NCBI GenBank assembly: GCA_964058805.1
Contig: CAXKVV010000165.1
Coordinates: 1 to 33,546, forward strand
Direction of reading: 5' to 3'
DNA length: 33,546 bases
Source of the DNA: Schoenoplectus triqueter
Taxonomy: Eukaryota; Streptophyta; Magnoliopsida; Poales; Cyperaceae
Shown here: positions 33,524 to 33,546 of the stretch, piece after piece
Position numbering within the stretch: position 1 is the first letter of the stretch
Layout of the letters: every line of letters starts with the position of its first letter
Program-made: the position numbers and the translations under genes
Notes under the pieces: model-generated
What the model saw: only the letters and a program-made list of their open reading frames with translations
What the model was told of the DNA's origin: nothing
Database searches by the model: none

Positions 33524-33546
33524 CTCTCTCTCTCTTTCCGCCCTCT
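33524..33546 (+). repeat. CT-rich tract at the window edge
   Basis: CTCTCTCTCTCTCTTTCC follows a C- and A-rich stretch (33360-33520). CT-rich tracts of this kind are frequent in plant 5' leaders, so a + strand gene may begin beyond the edge. This is weak evidence. Confidence 0.3.

Noticed and set aside
1..33546. CRISPR array, bacterial operon, integrated virus or tRNA gene
   Set aside because: No regularly spaced repeats, no prokaryotic gene arrangement, no viral protein motifs and no tRNA-like T-loop with a matching acceptor stem were seen.

Overview
The window looks like nuclear DNA of a flowering plant, most likely a eudicot. It is very AT-rich, its genes have GT-AG introns, both confident genes belong to plant families, and the intergenic space is full of small plant transposons. 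The species cannot be told from the sequence. There are no tRNA, rRNA, CRISPR or bacterial-type features.

Two genes can be rebuilt exon by exon with all reading phases closing. The first (10130-12156, + strand, 4 exons, 312 aa) is a thaumatin-like protein of the PR-5 family. It has a signal peptide, 16 cysteines, the thaumatin signature and a C-terminal hydrophobic tail that suggests a GPI anchor. The second (22671-27153, - strand, 4 exons, 541 aa) is a nodulin-like / NFD4-type major facilitator superfamily membrane protein. Both have a plausible TATA box upstream. Nothing indicates that the two genes work together; they are about 10.5 kb apart and their 3' ends face each other.

Layout: 1-3280 is AT-rich with a foldback MITE and local duplications. 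A long-TIR element lies at 3283-3978. 3979-7784 is mostly unexplained AT-rich DNA. A foldback MITE with a perfect 9-bp target duplication sits at 7785-8171. A GGTCC-rich hAT element (8974-9789) lies just upstream of the thaumatin-like gene. 12157-16225 is intergenic with hAT-like debris. 16234-17402 is a pair of adjacent hAT elements sharing one 8-bp target site. 19428-19725 is an old element split by a small LINE/SINE-like insertion. 20240-21950 may be a transcribed locus of unknown nature. The transporter gene follows. Upstream of it lie a possible orphan exon (27490-27661) and a second pair of adjacent hAT elements (27932-28872), again sharing one 8-bp target site. The right end is AT-rich with further MITE debris and stops in a CT-rich tract that could be the start of another gene.

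The most striking observation is that two separate places each show the order target-site / hAT / target-site / different hAT / target-site, with all three 8-bp copies identical within a place. In both, the left element has the TAGGGYTGCAA terminus.
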